From the NCBI RefSeq assembly GCF_003116815.1, contig NZ_QDKQ01000023.1, forward strand, positions 96,524 to 160,523: a DNA stretch of 64,000 bases. The letters run 5' to 3'. The DNA comes from Caulobacter endophyticus. GTDB lineage: Bacteria; Pseudomonadota; Alphaproteobacteria; Caulobacterales; Caulobacteraceae. Below, piece after piece: positions 62,380 through 64,000 of this stretch (within the stretch, counting starts at the first letter, position 1; each line of letters starts with the position of its first letter). Under the pieces are notes generated by a model, which was not told the origin of the DNA, made no database searches, and saw only the letters and a list, made by a program, of their open reading frames with translations. The position numbers and the translations under genes are program-made.

Positions 62380-62412
62380 AACCGCCGTGCGAGCCCCGCT
62401 TGCACGGCGGTT
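62380..62412. terminator. 11-bp stem hairpin between dsbA-like and the next gene
   Basis: AACCGCCGTGC (62380-62390) and GCACGGCGGTT (62402-62412) make a perfect 11-bp stem with an 11-base loop, 118 bases past the DsbA-like stop. GCTTTGCA follows, so the T-run is weak. It might end the upstream message or lie in the leader of the gene at 62451. Confidence 0.5.
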
Positions 62413-62450
62413 GCTTTGCACCTCCCGCCAGATCAGCGGCGGGAGTTCTC

Positions 62451-62780
62451 ATGCTTATCTCCGGTTCCAATTCCTGGGCGACGATGTCGGCGAACGCGGC
62501 CAGCCGCGTCGACGGCGCGACCTCGACCTTCGCGCCGGCGTTCTCGGGCGTCAGCGACGGCTCGGCCCGCCAGGAACTGTACGACTACGCCGCCAAGTCG
62601 CCCGCCGAGAAGATGCGCGCGGCCATCCTCGGCAAGCTCGGCGTGACCGAGGAGGAGGTCGCGGCGATGGACCCCAAGGAACGTGAAAAGCTGGAAGCCA
62701 AGATCAAGCAGATGATCAAGGACGAGGTCACCCAGCAGGCCGAGGAAAAGAAGGGCGTGCTGGTCGACTTCAAGGCCTGA
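62451..62780 (+). CDS. Small conserved protein of unknown function
   Basis: 109 residues from the ATG at 62451, with GGGAG upstream. The N-terminal half is Ser/Ala-rich and disordered; the C-terminal half is helical (KSPAEKMRAAILGKLGVTEEEVAAMDPKEREKLEAKIKQMIKDEV, residues about 50-95, in parts). Short proteins with a SPAEKMRAAIL...LGxTEEExAAM core are found in Caulobacterales and relatives, but no function is known to me. The gene stands alone after the DsbA-like gene and before convergent thiG. Confidence 0.7.
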   Translation: MLISGSNSWATMSANAASRVDGATSTFAPAFSGVSDGSARQELYDYAAKSPAEKMRAAILGKLGVTEEEVAAMDPKEREKLEAKIKQMIKDEVTQQAEEKKGVLVDFKA

Positions 62781-62788
62781 AGCAAAGA

Positions 62789-62850
62789 TCCTCCCCCTAT
62801 GAGGGAGGTGTCCGCGAAGCGGACGGAGGGGGGGCGTTTTCAGCTTCCGC
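62789..62850. repeat. GC-rich intergenic repeat (block 3)
   Basis: TCCTCCCCCTATGAGGGAGG, then a TCCGCGAAGCGGA hairpin and GGAGGGGGGG followed by CGTTTTCAGCTTCCG. The GGAGGGGGGGC-TTTTCAGCTTCCG junction is nearly the same as in the copy at 63822. It lies between the 62451 gene and thiG. Confidence 0.75.
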
Positions 62851-62887
62851 TGACTTGGCCAGCTTCGCCCCTGCCCGCCCCTCCATC

Positions 62888-62934
62888 GTCATCCCGGCCG
62901 CAGCGTAGCGGAGAGCCGGGCTGACGAAAGGTCG
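62888..62934. repeat. GTCATCCCGG-type repeat before thiG stop
   Basis: GTCATCCCGGCC at 62888 and GAGAGCCGGGCTGACGAAAG mark a short version of the repeat seen at 48699 and 55266. The core GCAGCGTAGCGGAGAGC is specific to this copy. It lies just past the thiG stop. Confidence 0.55.
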
Positions 62935-62939
62935 GGTTT

Positions 62940-63755
62940 CTAGATCAGCCCCGCCAGCGGCGAGCTCGGATCGGCGTACAGACGCTTCTGCATCCGGCCG
63001 GCCAGATAGGCCTCGCGACCGGCGATCACCGCGTGCTTCATGGCCTTGGCCATGCGGATCGGGTCCTTGGCCTCGGCGATGGCGGTGTTCATCAGGATGG
63101 CGTCGCAGCCCAGCTCCATGCCGATCGCCGCGTCCGAGGCCGTGCCGACGCCAGCGTCGACCAGCACAGGCACCTTGGCGTTCTCGACGATGATCCGCAG
63201 GTTGACCCGGTTCTGGATGCCCAGGCCCGAGCCGATCGGCGCGCCCAGCGGCATGATCGCCACCGCGCCGGCCTCTTCCAGTTTCTTGGCGTAGACCGGA
63301 TCGTCCGAGCAATAGACCATCACCTGGAACCCGTCGGCGACCAGCAGCTTCAGCGACCGCAGGGTCTCTTCCATGTCCGGGAACAAGGTCTTGGGGTCGG
63401 ACAGAACCTCCAGCTTCACCAGGTCCCAGCCGCCAGCCTCGCGGGCCAGTCGCAGGGTGCGCACGGCGTCCTCGCCAGTGAAGCAGCCCGCCGTGTTGGG
63501 CAGATAGGTGAACTCGGTCGGCTTGATGTAGTCGACCAGCAGCGGCTGGCTCGGATCGGTCAGGTTCACGCGGCGCACGGCCACGGTGACGATCTCGGCC
63601 CCGGCCGCGCGGGCGGCGGCGGCGTTGGTCGCATAGTCCTTGTACTTGCCCGTGCCCACGATCAGGCGCGAGCTGAAGGTGCGACCTGCGACGGTCCAGG
63701 TTTCGTCGGCGGGAGCGGCCGGCGCGGCGGATTCGGGGGAAACGTGCGCGTTCAT
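62940..63755 (-). CDS. thiG: Thiazole synthase ThiG
   Basis: 271 residues from the ATG at 63755, including about 20 extra N-terminal residues. The TIM-barrel core has [50 protein letters not shown] (read in parts), [18 protein letters not shown] with the catalytic Lys, [29 protein letters not shown] and [34 protein letters not shown] (read in parts). It forms the thiazole part of thiamine from DXP, ThiS thiocarboxylate and dehydroglycine. thiS is not in the window, although it is usually the next gene upstream. Confidence 0.97.
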   Translation of the reverse strand: MNAHVSPESAAPAAPADETWTVAGRTFSSRLIVGTGKYKDYATNAAAARAAGAEIVTVAVRRVNLTDPSQPLLVDYIKPTEFTYLPNTAGCFTGEDAVRTLRLAREAGGWDLVKLEVLSDPKTLFPDMEETLRSLKLLVADGFQVMVYCSDDPVYAKKLEEAGAVAIMPLGAPIGSGLGIQNRVNLRIIVENAKVPVLVDAGVGTASDAAIGMELGCDAILMNTAIAEAKDPIRMAKAMKHAVIAGREAYLAGRMQKRLYADPSSPLAGLI

Positions 63756-63821
63756 GCGGCCGGTTTACGCCTGGGCAGCCCGGGTTTCAAATCCGTAGAG
63801 GCGCGGAAGGCCGGTCTCCAA

Positions 63822-63952
63822 ATCCTCCCCCTCTGGGGGAGGTGGCCCGAAGGGCCGGAGGGGGGGCTTTTTCAGCTTCCGAGGCGCTCGCCAGCCTCGC
63901 ACCAACTCCCCCCACCGATCGCTTCGCGATCGCCTCCCCCACAGGGGGAGGT
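63822..63952. repeat. Inverted pair of GC-rich intergenic repeats (block 4)
   Basis: ATCCTCCCCCTCTGGGGGAGG opens the left copy, with a GGCCCGAAGGGCC hairpin and GGAGGGGGGGC; the right copy has CCCCCCACCGATCGCTTCGCGATCG and CTCCCCCACAGGGGGAGG. The left part is closely similar to blocks 1 and 3. It lies between thiG and the window end; no gene is seen in 63756-64000. Confidence 0.75.
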
Positions 63953-64000
63953 TCCTGGTTATGGGGATAGAGCAGCGTGGATCCCCGGCGTTCGGCGAAA

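Overview
The window is high-GC alphaproteobacterial chromosome and looks like Caulobacterales, most likely Caulobacter or a close relative. Several sequence features support this: a bactofilin gene (bacA-like) overlapping an M23 endopeptidase gene, an RNase E with an acidic insertion in its S1 region and a C-terminal GWW tail, a CtrA-type box beside GANTC methylation sites, an SOS box of the alphaproteobacterial type GTTC-N7-GTTC, EcfG-type promoters (GGAAC-N16-CGTT), and many GC-rich palindromic intergenic repeats. I see no rRNA, tRNA, CRISPR array, insertion sequence or prophage. Almost all of the window is core genome; the one clear compositional outlier is a lone DUF4238 gene at 19.9-20.9 kb.

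Layout. 0-13.4 kb: a partial acyl-CoA dehydrogenase, a CobT-like phosphoribosyltransferase, small secreted and DUF1289 proteins, a retropepsin-like protease, an AraC-type regulator, a DAACS symporter, small stress-type membrane proteins, a pectinesterase convergent with a FucP-type sugar transporter, and a minus-strand group of an IorA/IorB-type molybdenum hydroxylase and an FAD amine-oxidase-like protein. 13.5-17.5 kb: a PhoB-box-preceded unit of DUF47 protein, Pit phosphate transporter and NUDIX hydrolase, then a LexA-box-preceded endonuclease III-like gene with a DUF72 gene. 17.5-24.5 kb: mmsA, a flavin reductase, the atypical DUF4238 gene, and a minus-strand cluster of JmjC/cupin oxygenase, glycosyltransferase 2 and BioF2-type acyltransferase, preceded by a free-methionine sulfoxide reductase. 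24.5-36.6 kb: a chemoreceptor, mfd, sdhE, cobQ, nhaA, a secreted protein with an apparent CTG start, a GPH sugar transporter and mazG.

36.6-43.4 kb is a complete minus-strand Fe-S assembly operon, iscR-iscS-sufB-sufC-sufD-sufS-sufT-sufA. 43.6-51.4 kb holds an alpha/beta hydrolase, a type II NADH dehydrogenase, anmK, tyrS, a 1-Cys-looking peroxiredoxin and the lmdC-like/bacA pair. 51.5-56.7 kb has prfB (with an intact programmed +1 frameshift site), a class A penicillin-binding protein and an AmiC-type amidase. 57.2-62.8 kb has rne, an M48 metalloprotease, a DsbA-like lipoprotein and a small conserved protein. thiG and repeats close the window. Cell-wall functions (anmK, lmdC/bacA, ponA, amiC) are concentrated between 46 and 57 kb.

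The most informative unexplained signals are regulatory: an exact LexA box on a DNA glycosylase gene, a PhoB box on a Pit operon that ends in a NUDIX gene, an exact EcfG promoter in front of a 41-residue membrane peptide, and a 14-bp palindrome in front of the sugar transporter. I did not find a clearly new multi-gene defence or biosynthetic system. The nearest candidates are the JmjC/GT2/acyltransferase cluster and the lone DUF4238 gene.
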